A stretch of DNA of 64,000 nt from IMCC2047 sp041395865 (GTDB lineage: Bacteria > Pseudomonadota > Gammaproteobacteria > Pseudomonadales > IMCC2047), in assembly GCA_041395865.1 (NCBI GenBank), contig JAWKZQ010000011.1, positions 1 to 64,000 of the forward strand, read 5' to 3'. Under the pieces are notes generated by a model. That model was not told the origin of the DNA and searched no databases. It worked only from the letters and a program-made list of their open reading frames with translations. Shown here piece after piece: positions 9,684 through 17,775 of this stretch. Position numbers and translations under genes: made by a program. Position 1 is the first letter of the stretch; the number at the start of each line of letters is the position of its first letter.

Positions 9684-12041
9684 TTATTGTTCTCCCGATT
9701 GGCGACTCTGCAAATAGTCTTTCAACTGGCTGGCCCAGGTATTCTTTTCACTGTCGCTCAGCATAAACTCAAACAGGCCAACGGAGCGCTGCATGTTCAT
9801 AATGTCGATCAAAAAATCGTAAACGGCATTGGCTGCCGCCTCGTCAGCCTGCAAGCTGGCATTCTGCGCATCCAGAAGGTCGATAATCGAAACCAGCCCC
9901 TTGGCATAGGAATCGGTTACCAGCTCCAGGTTTTTCTTGCCAGCTTCAGCAGCAAGCCGCGACAGGCGGATATTGGCGTAGGAGGCCACAGCCTCATGTA
10001 TATTGGCCCGCACCTGTTGCTCAACCTGCTCGCGGGTTGCGTCATAAAGCAGCTGCAACTGCTTTAACTCCAGCCGTGAACGCGACAGCTCGGAACGCCG
10101 CAGGCCGCTATCGAACAGGGGCAGCGTGGCATTCAGGCTGACATTCCAGTCGGACTCATCCTCTGCCGGCCCCACGCCGGCCCCCGCCTGGTCGAAGTTT
10201 TCGCTGTAACGACCATTCAGGCTAAAGTCCGGCAACCAAAAGGCCCGCTTACGGTTGCTGACCTCTCGTTGCTTGGCATCAATTTGTGCCTGCAGCTGCG
10301 CCAGTTCAGGGGCCTGCTCATAACCGATTTGCAAAATAAAATCTGTGTAATAGCTATAGTCGCGCGGGTTATTGATCAGGCGCGTAAACTCCTCGGGGTC
10401 CAGGGCAAAGGGCGTACCCTGGGTCACATCCTGTACCTGGAACGGCGCCGTCAGGGGCTGGTGCAGCAGCCTGTTCAGGTTCTCCCGGGTCTGGTTCAGG
10501 TTGGCAGAGGCCTGCAATAATGCCGCACGATCACTGGCAATTCGGCTTTCCCAGCGGTATTCGTCAGCGGCGCTGGAAAACCCCACCCTGACCCGATCAC
10601 GCGCCAATTCCAGGTTTGTCTCGGTTAAATTCAAATTATCCTGTTGAACACGCAGCTGCGTTTGCGCGCGCAACACATTCAGGTAACCGATGGTGGCCGC
10701 CTGGATAATCTCCAGACGGCTCTGCTCAAATGAAGCCTCGCGATTTTCCTGCAGGTAACGCTGAATAGTGAGGTTTGCCCAGGTGCTGCCCGAATAAAGC
10801 TGCTGGCTGAGACTCACAGAACCATCGCTGCTCTCTTCGGGAAATTGCCCTGCCAGGACGGCAGCGCTTTTTTTCCGCTGCGTATGCGAGGCCCCCAGCG
10901 TTAATTGCGGGAGCAAATTAGCCCGTGCCGACCGAACGTCACTTTCCCCAGCATCTACGCCAAAGGACTCGGCACTCAGCTGGAGGTTTCGCTGCAGCGC
11001 CAACTGCGCCACCTGATGAAGTGAATACACGGCTCCCTTGTCTTCGGCAAACCTGTTCAGTTGCACCGCATCGGTTAACAGGTCAAAGCGCGGCGAAAGC
11101 TCCAGTTTCCTGGCCGTATCCATATTAATGGTCAGCTCTGTACGGGTTTCAAACAGCACCCGTTGTAGCGCAGCCGGCTCACCCAGCATCACCGCCTGCA
11201 TATTCAAGGCGTTACGACGCGCCAAACGTTTCCAGTCCGTTTCCGGCACATCGGTAAACAGCATGCCCTGGGCAACCCGGTCGGACCCCAGGAAACTGAA
11301 GCTGGGCAATTTACGCGCGTTAATCCGGTTAATCATCTGCTGGTATTCAGCCTGGGGCATTCGCGGAAAAGCCGCCATCATCACCCCATCCACATTGGCC
11401 GGGATACGGGAAACCAGATCATGATGCTTACCGTCGTGGCCGATAAAAACCAGTTCAACACCGGCTGCTTCAGCGATTTGGCGCGCATGTTCAATCACCC
11501 GGGGAACGGCACGGAATACCACCTCATCGCCCAACAGGGCAACCCTGCGCATCGGCGCAACACGCTGGAAATTGGCAAGGTTCTCCCGGAAATCAATTTG
11601 GCTGGTGATGTAGTTGAGGTTCGCCTTGCCGGAAACACCATCGGAAAAAGGTGCGCCCATCAGCGCCACATCAAAGACAAGCGGCAAAAAAGTGGGTTTT
11701 TCGTAGTGATCGCGAGTAACGCCAAGCTGGTTGGCGGCAATGCCCGTTACCAGCAGTATATCGACGGCCGGACTCGCATAGGCCTGCCGGAATGCATTTT
11801 CCAAACCCGACTGGGTCCAGTCGGCATCAAAACGCAGGATTTTTACTGTAAATTCCCCTTCCGTAAGGGCAATCAGCTCCTCTACCAGAGTCGAGTCTAT
11901 CGGGTTTGCCTGGCTATTAGGTCCGTCACTGACCACCGCAACCCCAACGGTCTGGGCCGCCCAGAGTTTTAACGGGACGAAGAGCATAAGAACACTTAAG
12001 ACAACAGGAGCGAGTCGAATCAAACTACGCCATAAAATCAT
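9684..12041 (-). CDS. Fusion of a periplasmic substrate-binding-type domain and a TolC-family outer-membrane factor
   Basis: This 785-residue exported protein joins two parts usually encoded separately. After a signal peptide, residues about 30-330 resemble ABC-type substrate-binding proteins of the ABC_sub_bind class (TVGVAVVSDGPNSQANPID, VDGVMMAAFPRMPQAEYQQMI). From about residue 360 to the end it is an outer-membrane efflux protein with the two repeated long helical halves (SLHQVAQLALQRNLQLSAES, GLVSIIDLLDAQNASLQADEAAANAVYDFLI). The ATG at 12041 was chosen because GGGA lies 7 bases upstream; ATG 12047 is also possible. It is the first gene of the RND operon. The binding domain may sense or capture a ligand in the periplasm, which is an inference. 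Confidence 0.87.
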   Translation of the reverse strand: MILWRSLIRLAPVVLSVLMLFVPLKLWAAQTVGVAVVSDGPNSQANPIDSTLVEELIALTEGEFTVKILRFDADWTQSGLENAFRQAYASPAVDILLVTGIAANQLGVTRDHYEKPTFLPLVFDVALMGAPFSDGVSGKANLNYITSQIDFRENLANFQRVAPMRRVALLGDEVVFRAVPRVIEHARQIAEAAGVELVFIGHDGKHHDLVSRIPANVDGVMMAAFPRMPQAEYQQMINRINARKLPSFSFLGSDRVAQGMLFTDVPETDWKRLARRNALNMQAVMLGEPAALQRVLFETRTELTINMDTARKLELSPRFDLLTDAVQLNRFAEDKGAVYSLHQVAQLALQRNLQLSAESFGVDAGESDVRSARANLLPQLTLGASHTQRKKSAAVLAGQFPEESSDGSVSLSQQLYSGSTWANLTIQRYLQENREASFEQSRLEIIQAATIGYLNVLRAQTQLRVQQDNLNLTETNLELARDRVRVGFSSAADEYRWESRIASDRAALLQASANLNQTRENLNRLLHQPLTAPFQVQDVTQGTPFALDPEEFTRLINNPRDYSYYTDFILQIGYEQAPELAQLQAQIDAKQREVSNRKRAFWLPDFSLNGRYSENFDQAGAGVGPAEDESDWNVSLNATLPLFDSGLRRSELSRSRLELKQLQLLYDATREQVEQQVRANIHEAVASYANIRLSRLAAEAGKKNLELVTDSYAKGLVSIIDLLDAQNASLQADEAAANAVYDFLIDIMNMQRSVGLFEFMLSDSEKNTWASQLKDYLQSRQSGEQ

Positions 12042-12156
12042 TTCCATATCCCGCGATGAGCCAAAAACGCCAATCGGTGCCCGGCGAATGTTCAACAAAT
12101 GATTGCACTTAGCCGCATCAAGAACAGATAAAAAAATCGAACAGAACCTTTAACGC

Positions 12157-12375
12157 TCAATAGCGCGGGCTAAGGCATTCCTGTTCGTAATATTGTCGCG
12201 CGGCTGTGCGACGCAAAGGCTTTCCTTCCAGTTCCTCAATCTCCCGCTCCAATGCCTCACACCGCGACCTTTGTTCAGCCTGTTCATCCTGGTCGGTATC
12301 GTTATTGGAGCCCAACGCGGAACACCCGGCCAGCAAACAGCCCAAAAGCAGGCCAAACCACCGTTTATTATTCAT
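12157..12375 (-). CDS. Small lipoprotein
   Basis: This 72-residue protein has a lipoprotein signal (MNNKRWFGLLLGCLLAGCSA, lipobox LAGC with Cys18). A short, highly charged stretch that may form a coiled coil follows (EQRSRCEALEREIEELEGK), then a mature end with one Cys. No family is recognised. It lies 30 bp downstream of the secreted protein at 12406 on the same strand, so they are probably co-transcribed. Confidence 0.7.
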   Translation of the reverse strand: MNNKRWFGLLLGCLLAGCSALGSNNDTDQDEQAEQRSRCEALEREIEELEGKPLRRTAARQYYEQECLSPRY

Positions 12376-12405
12376 ACCTTATTTCCTCTCGGACCAAGGA
12401 ACCCG

Positions 12406-13038
12406 TTAGTCTGCCATGCTCTGTTCGTGGCGTGCCCAGCCTTGCTCGCCCTGACAAAACAGGTACGAACCATCCGATGTACGCCCCTTGTGATCAATAA
12501 GGCTTACCGCGACCTGCCGGCAGGTTTGCCCTGCGCGCTGAAGGGTGTTCAGCGGCACAATCACACCGGAGGCATCAGAGGAGGAATCAATCCACGATAC
12601 AGGGTAACCATCGGCCCCTTCATCGAGGGCGTAGATAAATTCCTCTTTCAGGTGCTGCCAGGTTTGTTCGGAAAAATGCGAAGCGGGTGCATCGGCAATT
12701 CGCCAACCCTCACCCTGCTGGCAAATATCGAACTTATAACTCTCCGATTTGTGTTTATCACTGATAAACGCAAGTCGCAGTCGGCGGCAATCCCGTTCTT
12801 CAAACCGGTAAGTGAACAGGGGTTTTAATTTTCCCCTAACGCCAGAGTCACCCTGCCAGAAAACCTCCTCTTGATCCGGGACTGTTTGTAAAGAGTGCAG
12901 CACCAACTGACGAAAAGAGGCCACATCGTCCGGACTGAGCCGGGTAAGCACGGAGTCTTTCAGAAAAGCCAGATTGGCGGCATGGGCAGAGGCTGCAAAG
13001 AGAAGAAACATGCAGCCCAGGAAGATTTTTTTCAGCAT
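12406..13038 (-). CDS. Secreted protein with two RT0821/Lpp0805-like surface-antigen modules
   Basis: This 210-residue protein has a signal peptide ending ASAHA. The mature part has two similar segments. Residues about 55-115 run from EVFWQGDSGVRGKLKPLFTY to DICQQGEGWRIAD, with paired Cys. Residues about 145-205 run from SSSDASGVIVPLNTLQRAGQ to FCQGEQGWARHE. The pattern of a short Gly turn, a CR pair and a final C-x-GxxW is that of the 16-kDa surface-antigen domain. Its function is unknown. The start has GAAGGAGTT upstream. Confidence 0.65.
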   Translation of the reverse strand: MLKKIFLGCMFLLFAASAHAANLAFLKDSVLTRLSPDDVASFRQLVLHSLQTVPDQEEVFWQGDSGVRGKLKPLFTYRFEERDCRRLRLAFISDKHKSESYKFDICQQGEGWRIADAPASHFSEQTWQHLKEEFIYALDEGADGYPVSWIDSSSDASGVIVPLNTLQRAGQTCRQVAVSLIDHKGRTSDGSYLFCQGEQGWARHEQSMAD

Positions 13039-13254
13039 AATGAACTCCTTCTCAAATACTTACGCAGGGACGGAAAGGGAAAGGTTCCGCATACCCCGAT
13101 ACTCCGTATGAAAAACCTGCGCCAAACCATCTTAATATATTTATTGATCGCCACCCAAGCACTGCATTGAGATTCGCCAACTGCCGTCATTTTTTTGTAA
13201 CCCTTGCACGCTACCTTATTTCGCACCCACATCTCCCGCTAAGGACTCATAAAA

Positions 13255-14478
13255 ATGAAAACAATCAAATTGACCCTGGCTGCAGTTGGCCTGGTTGCCA
13301 GCGCGCAAGCCTCTGCCCAGGTTTACGACGAAGCCTCCCTGCGTTCAGCCATCGAAGCAGCAAACCTGAACGCCAACATCAGCAAAATCGTTTTTGCGAA
13401 ACATGCTGAAATCAGCTTAAACGCTCCCGTCATTTACACCGGCTCCCAGTCATTGCAACTCATTGGCAAGGGCGCAATCATTGATGGCAGCAATGCAGGC
13501 AGTTTTGTACTGGACGATGACCTCACCGCAGTAACCGAAGACGGCACCCTCGTCTTCAACACGGCTGGCGATATCAGCATTCACAACCTGACAATCAAAA
13601 ACAGCGCCACACGCGGTGTTGTTGTTAATATTCCCGAGCAGGCCGAAGGCAGTGACATTCATGTTGACCTGAACGGCGTTACCATTCTGGATTCTGCGCT
13701 CTACGGGCTGCATATCGACGACAATGCCGACGAGTTTGATGACGGTACCCAGGGCTCAGCCATCGGGGTCGATCTGAAAATCAATCACTCCCGCTTTGTC
13801 GGTAACGGCACAGGCGCCATCGATTTTGACGGCGTGCGTGTTGACGAGCGCCAGGAAGGCGACATCACCGCGCTGATCATGAATACCCAAATCGACGCAA
13901 ACGGCGGTGACGGCATGGAGCTTGACGAAGCCGGCGCAGGCAACGTTGACGCCACGTTCATCAACGTCACCCTGAATGACAACGGTTTCTACAACGAAGC
14001 GGACCTTGACGACGGCCTGGATATTGACGAAGCCGACGAAGGCAGCATCGACAGCCAGTTCATTCAGGTCACCGTCAATAATAACCTGGACGAAGGCCTG
14101 GACCTGGACGAAGCGGGCGAAGGCAGCCTGACAGTCAAAGCTCGCCAGTTGACCGCTCGCAATAATAACGACGAAGGACTCAAAGCCGACGAAGAAGATG
14201 CGGGTGATATCATCATCAAGCTGCGTAAAGCAGAAATCAGTAACAACGGCGACGACGGCATGCAGCTGACCGAGCTGGGCGAAGGCCGGATTCAGGGCTC
14301 CCTGCGCAACATCAAAGCCAAGAACAATGCCAAATACGGCGTTAAAGCCGAGCAATGGGTTGAAGAAGACGAAGCCGTCTCAATTGAACCCGCCGGTGTC
14401 ATCTCCACCCGCAAGGTGAAATTGTCTGGCAATGGTGATGGCGACACCATTAAAACCAACAATATCATCCTGAACTAA
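13255..14478 (+). CDS. Secreted acidic parallel beta-helix protein
   Basis: This 407-residue protein has a signal peptide ending AQASAQ. Its front, VYDEASLRSAIEAANLNANISKIVFAK, is typical of right-handed beta-helix (pectate-lyase-like) proteins. From about residue 205 four or five repeats of about 36 residues share the motif DG(M/L)x(L/I)DE-x-x-x-G, with an N-rich turn between them. The protein is very rich in Asp and Glu. No catalytic residues of pectate lyase were recognised. It could be a surface or calcium-binding protein. It is followed by a strong hairpin terminator. Confidence 0.75.
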   Translation: MKTIKLTLAAVGLVASAQASAQVYDEASLRSAIEAANLNANISKIVFAKHAEISLNAPVIYTGSQSLQLIGKGAIIDGSNAGSFVLDDDLTAVTEDGTLVFNTAGDISIHNLTIKNSATRGVVVNIPEQAEGSDIHVDLNGVTILDSALYGLHIDDNADEFDDGTQGSAIGVDLKINHSRFVGNGTGAIDFDGVRVDERQEGDITALIMNTQIDANGGDGMELDEAGAGNVDATFINVTLNDNGFYNEADLDDGLDIDEADEGSIDSQFIQVTVNNNLDEGLDLDEAGEGSLTVKARQLTARNNNDEGLKADEEDAGDIIIKLRKAEISNNGDDGMQLTELGEGRIQGSLRNIKAKNNAKYGVKAEQWVEEDEAVSIEPAGVISTRKVKLSGNGDGDTIKTNNIILN

Positions 14479-14493
14479 GCATCACCCTCAGCC

Positions 14494-14522
14494 CAGGAAA
14501 GCCCCTTCAAGGGGCTTTCCTG
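14494..14522 (+). terminator. Hairpin terminator after the beta-helix gene
   Basis: The perfect 12-bp arms CAGGAAAGCCCC and GGGGCTTTCCTG enclose a 5-base loop, 16 bp after the stop codon. No long T run follows. Confidence 0.75.
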
Positions 14523-14636
14523 TTATGAAAAGCCTCATCGGCGAACCCTGCTCCCAAACCCGCTTTTCCCGGCACACTTCACAACCGACGACACCCGGGG
14601 TAAATTCTCCCTAGACACATCTGGCCGGAGATCAGG

Positions 14637-15041
14637 ATGAAAGAAATTACCCGTATCAACCATGTCGGCATTCGTGTAAAAAGCCTGGATGCTTCCCGCC
14701 GGTTCTATGAAAAACTGGGCTTCAAATTTTTGATCGGTCCGGTCGGGCCGGAGCCGGTGGCAATCATGGAACACCCCAGCGGCATCAACATTAACTTCAT
14801 TTTGAATGCCTCGCCGCAATCCACCCGCAACCTGCTCATGGATGAATCCGTCAAGCACACGGGTTATACCCATATGGCCCTGGAAGTGACCGACCTGGAC
14901 AGTGTGCAAAAGCAGCTGGCGCAACTGGGCATTGCTATTACAGAGGGGCCAATCCTGGTCACCGGCGGCGCTACCCTGCTCTTTATCCGAGACCCAGACG
15001 GCAATGTTATCGAATTTCACCTGCCGGGCGATTCGGCTTGA
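14637..15041 (+). CDS. VOC (glyoxalase/dioxygenase-fold) family protein
   Basis: This 134-residue single-domain protein carries two beta-alpha-beta-beta-beta modules. It starts ITRINHVGIRVKSLDASRRFYEKLGF and ends with the characteristic IRDPDGNVIEF. Likely metal ligands are His9, a His in THMAL and Glu in VIEF. The substrate cannot be told from the sequence. It stands alone after a terminator, with GGAGATCAGG upstream of the ATG. Confidence 0.85.
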   Translation: MKEITRINHVGIRVKSLDASRRFYEKLGFKFLIGPVGPEPVAIMEHPSGININFILNASPQSTRNLLMDESVKHTGYTHMALEVTDLDSVQKQLAQLGIAITEGPILVTGGATLLFIRDPDGNVIEFHLPGDSA

Positions 15042-15109
15042 AGCCCTTAGGATTGCTACGTAGCATAGCCGCTCACCTTTAATAAAAGAAAAGAGAGGCC
15101 GGGCCTGAT

Positions 15110-15502
15110 ATGAACCCCTTCTATTATTTGTTTCTGCCGCTACTGGCCCTGCCGCTACTGCTGTTTATGGTTAACAAATGGGTTCTGAAGCGGCGCTTAC
15201 AACCACAATGGCTGATGCTGATCAATTTCGCGCTTACCTACCTGATCATCCTTGTTGGCAGCCAGCTTATCGAATACCGTTTGGAAAACGACCTGAAAGC
15301 TTTCGACCTCAACAACGACGGGGTTTTCAGTGGCGCCGAAGTAACGCCCCAGCAACAGGCTGCTGCGCGGGAGCTTGAACGCATCTCCGCCCGTACGCTG
15401 GCCCCGGCCATTGGTTTTATCTTCGCCTTTTTCTACTCAGCCTTGTTCTACACAGTATTGATTGCGGCGAACAAAATCCGAGAAAAATCAGACCCTACAT
15501 AA
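15110..15502 (+). CDS. Small membrane protein with one EF-hand-like loop
   Basis: This 130-residue protein has about three hydrophobic segments (residues 4-22, 35-52 and 98-120). Between the second and third is the loop DLNNDGVFSGAE, which carries the Asp-x-Asn-x-Asp-Gly-x-x-x-x-x-Glu spacing of an EF-hand calcium loop. With two helices before the loop it may lie in the periplasm or the cytoplasm depending on topology. No family name is recognised. AGAGAGG lies upstream of the start. Confidence 0.65.
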   Translation: MNPFYYLFLPLLALPLLLFMVNKWVLKRRLQPQWLMLINFALTYLIILVGSQLIEYRLENDLKAFDLNNDGVFSGAEVTPQQQAAARELERISARTLAPAIGFIFAFFYSALFYTVLIAANKIREKSDPT

Positions 15503-15566
15503 CCGCGACAACCAGCCTCTAAAAAAAGCAGAAATCCAGATCACACCAGACAGCGTATTCATCGGC

Positions 15567-16055
15567 ATGAATATTTTTATACTGGACGAAGACATCGAGC
15601 AATGCGCGCGCTATCACTGTGATCAGCATGTCGGCAAGATGATACTGGAAAGTGCCCAGATTCTCTGCACGGCCCTGAACCTGAAGGGGTTTCAAACCCC
15701 CTACCGCTCGACCCACAGCAAACATTCCTGCGTTCGGCGGGCCGGCGAATCCTACGATAATTTTCTCTGGTTGCTGGAACTGGCGGAAACCCTGAATCAG
15801 GAGTTTTGCTGGCGCTATGAACGCAAGCAGGACCACGCCTCCGTCGCCGTACTCAGGAAAATAAAACAGCACCGATTCCCGTCGTCGGGCCTGACGCCTT
15901 TTGTGCAGGCCATGCCTGAACGCTTCAAAGTGCCTCATGATCCGGTCGCTGCGTATCGGGCCTTTTATTGCAGTGAAAAAGCCCGGTTTGCCACCTGGAC
16001 ACGGCGCTCGTCCCCCGAGTGGTTCAGCACTGCAGCGGATGAGCCCCCATCATGA
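15567..16055 (+). CDS. Phage-like conserved hypothetical protein
   Basis: This 162-residue protein starts MNIFILDEDIEQCARYHCDQ and continues HVGKMILESAQILCTAL. It resembles a family often seen in tailed-phage genomes, with the conserved line Y-H-C-D-x-H-V-x-K-M-I-x-E. It then has HSKHSCVRRAGESYDNFLWL. The ATG at 15567 was preferred over a longer in-frame extension back to 15462, because the family motif begins at this Met. The biochemical role is unknown. No other phage gene is nearby, so it is an isolated acquisition or a domesticated gene. Confidence 0.6.
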   Translation: MNIFILDEDIEQCARYHCDQHVGKMILESAQILCTALNLKGFQTPYRSTHSKHSCVRRAGESYDNFLWLLELAETLNQEFCWRYERKQDHASVAVLRKIKQHRFPSSGLTPFVQAMPERFKVPHDPVAAYRAFYCSEKARFATWTRRSSPEWFSTAADEPPS

Positions 16056-16056
16056 C

Positions 16057-16845
16057 TTACGAGCTTTTATATGAAGCCGCGAAAAAGCGTCCAATCACCG
16101 CATAGTAAAGCACCGCCGTAGCCGCCAGACACCAGGCAATCATCGCGCCGGAGGGAAGATCACAAAGCGCAGACACGACCAGTCCGGTGAGATAGGCAAC
16201 AAACCCGATCAGGTAAGCTGGCAACAATGGCCTTTCGCTACGCAGCGTTGCCAGCGCCGGAATAATCAAACTGGAAAACACCAGGTAAACCCCCACCAGC
16301 TGGGTGGACAGGGTAATGGTAACGGCAAACAGCGGATAAAAAAGCCAATCGCCCAGGCGCTGGCGCAAACCGCACCAAAGCCCCAGCACCAGCGCGTAAA
16401 CAACGCCCGTACCAAGCAAATCCATGGGCTGCACCCAGAGAATCTGCCCAACCAACAGCTCCTTCAAGCGTTCGCCACCGTGAGGATCGGCAGCCAGCAA
16501 CAAAAGGCTGCCGGTGGCCGCCAGCATAAACAGGCTGCCAATCAGAGCCTCCTGAATGCGGGCCTCAAGGCGGCGAAAGCTGTAAAGCAGCATCGCACCG
16601 ACAATAGCCGCCCCCATGGCAATCAGGTTTTGCCACAGCGCCCCCTGATCGTCATGACCGCCAAGACCCAATGCGCTGGCCATAATCAGCCCCAGGGCAG
16701 CCACCTGGGCAATCGCCAGATCCATGAAAATAATGCCCCGCCGCAACACCTCCCGGCCCAGCGGCACATGAGTGCTCAATACCAGGAGGCCCGCCAATAA
16801 GGCGGGCCAGAGGATTTCGGCGTGTAATACCAGACTTTCACGCAT
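16057..16845 (-). CDS. znuB: Zinc/manganese-type ABC transporter permease (ZnuB-like)
   Basis: This inner-membrane permease belongs to the ABC-3 family and forms the channel for a divalent metal, probably Zn2+. The 262 residues contain seven or eight hydrophobic segments and the family line GIIFMDLAIAQVAALGLI near residue 40. It starts 8 bp after the binding-protein gene. No ATPase gene (ZnuC) adjoins the operon, so the permease needs an ATPase from elsewhere. The Zur box at 19405 supports zinc. Confidence 0.85.
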   Translation of the reverse strand: MRESLVLHAEILWPALLAGLLVLSTHVPLGREVLRRGIIFMDLAIAQVAALGLIMASALGLGGHDDQGALWQNLIAMGAAIVGAMLLYSFRRLEARIQEALIGSLFMLAATGSLLLLAADPHGGERLKELLVGQILWVQPMDLLGTGVVYALVLGLWCGLRQRLGDWLFYPLFAVTITLSTQLVGVYLVFSSLIIPALATLRSERPLLPAYLIGFVAYLTGLVVSALCDLPSGAMIAWCLAATAVLYYAVIGRFFAASYKSS

Positions 16846-16853
16846 GTAACCGC

Positions 16854-17765
16854 CTAGGAACCGTTAACGGCTGATAACAGCAATGAAAGGGTATTTTCAT
16901 AGAGCGATGTTAAATCTCCGGCATCTTCATTACCGCCCACGGTAAAGGGCAACCGCACTAGAGGGACACCGCTTTTATCCGCTAACCAGCGAGCGCCCTT
17001 ATCGTCCTGGTAGGCTGCCACCAGAATCGCTTCTGGCTGCTCAGCCTTGGTAACCTGCAACAGCGACACCAGGTGCGAACTGGTTGGCGGAATACCCGGT
17101 TTGGGCTCCAGGTCCGCCACCGCCTCAACACCCAACCAGTTGAGCAAGTAGCTCCAGTTTTTATGATGCACAACCACCTTCTTGCCCTTCAGAGCAACTG
17201 CTTGCTTCTCCCAGCTTTCAATCGCCGTGAGCCAGCGGGCCTCGAAGTTTTCCAGCCGACCTTGATAATCATCCATATGATCCGGGTCCAGCGCCTGCAA
17301 GCGGGCTGAAAACGCCTGTGCAATGGTCAACAGACGGTGCGGATCCAGATGCACATGCGGATTTCCACCCGCATGGATATCGCCCATGCTGCGATCCATC
17401 TGTTGCGGCACTTCGATTCTCGACACCTGCTCCGAGGCCATAAAATAGCCCGGCTGACCTTCCTGCACAGAGCCATTGCCCGATTGACGCAGTAGCAATG
17501 GCAACCAGCCGATTTCCAATTCAGAACCTGTGCAAATCAACACATCGGCACGACGGGTTTTGGCGATCAACGACGGCCGAGCCTCAATGTGGTGCGGGTC
17601 CTGAAAGGCAGTCGTCGCCGAAGTCACCTTGACCTGTTCGCCACCAAGCGTTTCCGCCAGGGATTTCCATTCCGGTTCGCAGGCGAAAACATTCAGCTTC
17701 GCCTGCGCCTCCATGCTGACTGTTAAAAGGGCCGCCAGGGCAGCCGCGATTATCTGTATTCTCAT
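16854..17765 (-). CDS. znuA: Periplasmic metal-binding protein of a zinc-type ABC transporter (ZnuA-like)
   Basis: This 303-residue cluster A-I solute-binding protein has a signal peptide ending MEAQA. Metal-ligand histidines are visible in DPHHIEARPS, GNPHVHLDPHR and VVVHHKNWSYL. It lacks the long His-rich loop of classical ZnuA, so Zn2+ or Mn2+ cannot be separated by the protein alone. The Zur box and the porin partner argue for zinc. It lies 10 bp after the porin gene and 8 bp before the permease. Confidence 0.87.
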   Translation of the reverse strand: MRIQIIAAALAALLTVSMEAQAKLNVFACEPEWKSLAETLGGEQVKVTSATTAFQDPHHIEARPSLIAKTRRADVLICTGSELEIGWLPLLLRQSGNGSVQEGQPGYFMASEQVSRIEVPQQMDRSMGDIHAGGNPHVHLDPHRLLTIAQAFSARLQALDPDHMDDYQGRLENFEARWLTAIESWEKQAVALKGKKVVVHHKNWSYLLNWLGVEAVADLEPKPGIPPTSSHLVSLLQVTKAEQPEAILVAAYQDDKGARWLADKSGVPLVRLPFTVGGNEDAGDLTSLYENTLSLLLSAVNGS

Positions 17766-17775
17766 CGTTAAAACC

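Noticed and set aside
13756..14355. Minus-strand open frame of 199 codons
   Set aside because: Antisense to the acidic beta-helix repeats. Its regular pattern copies the repeats of the real gene.
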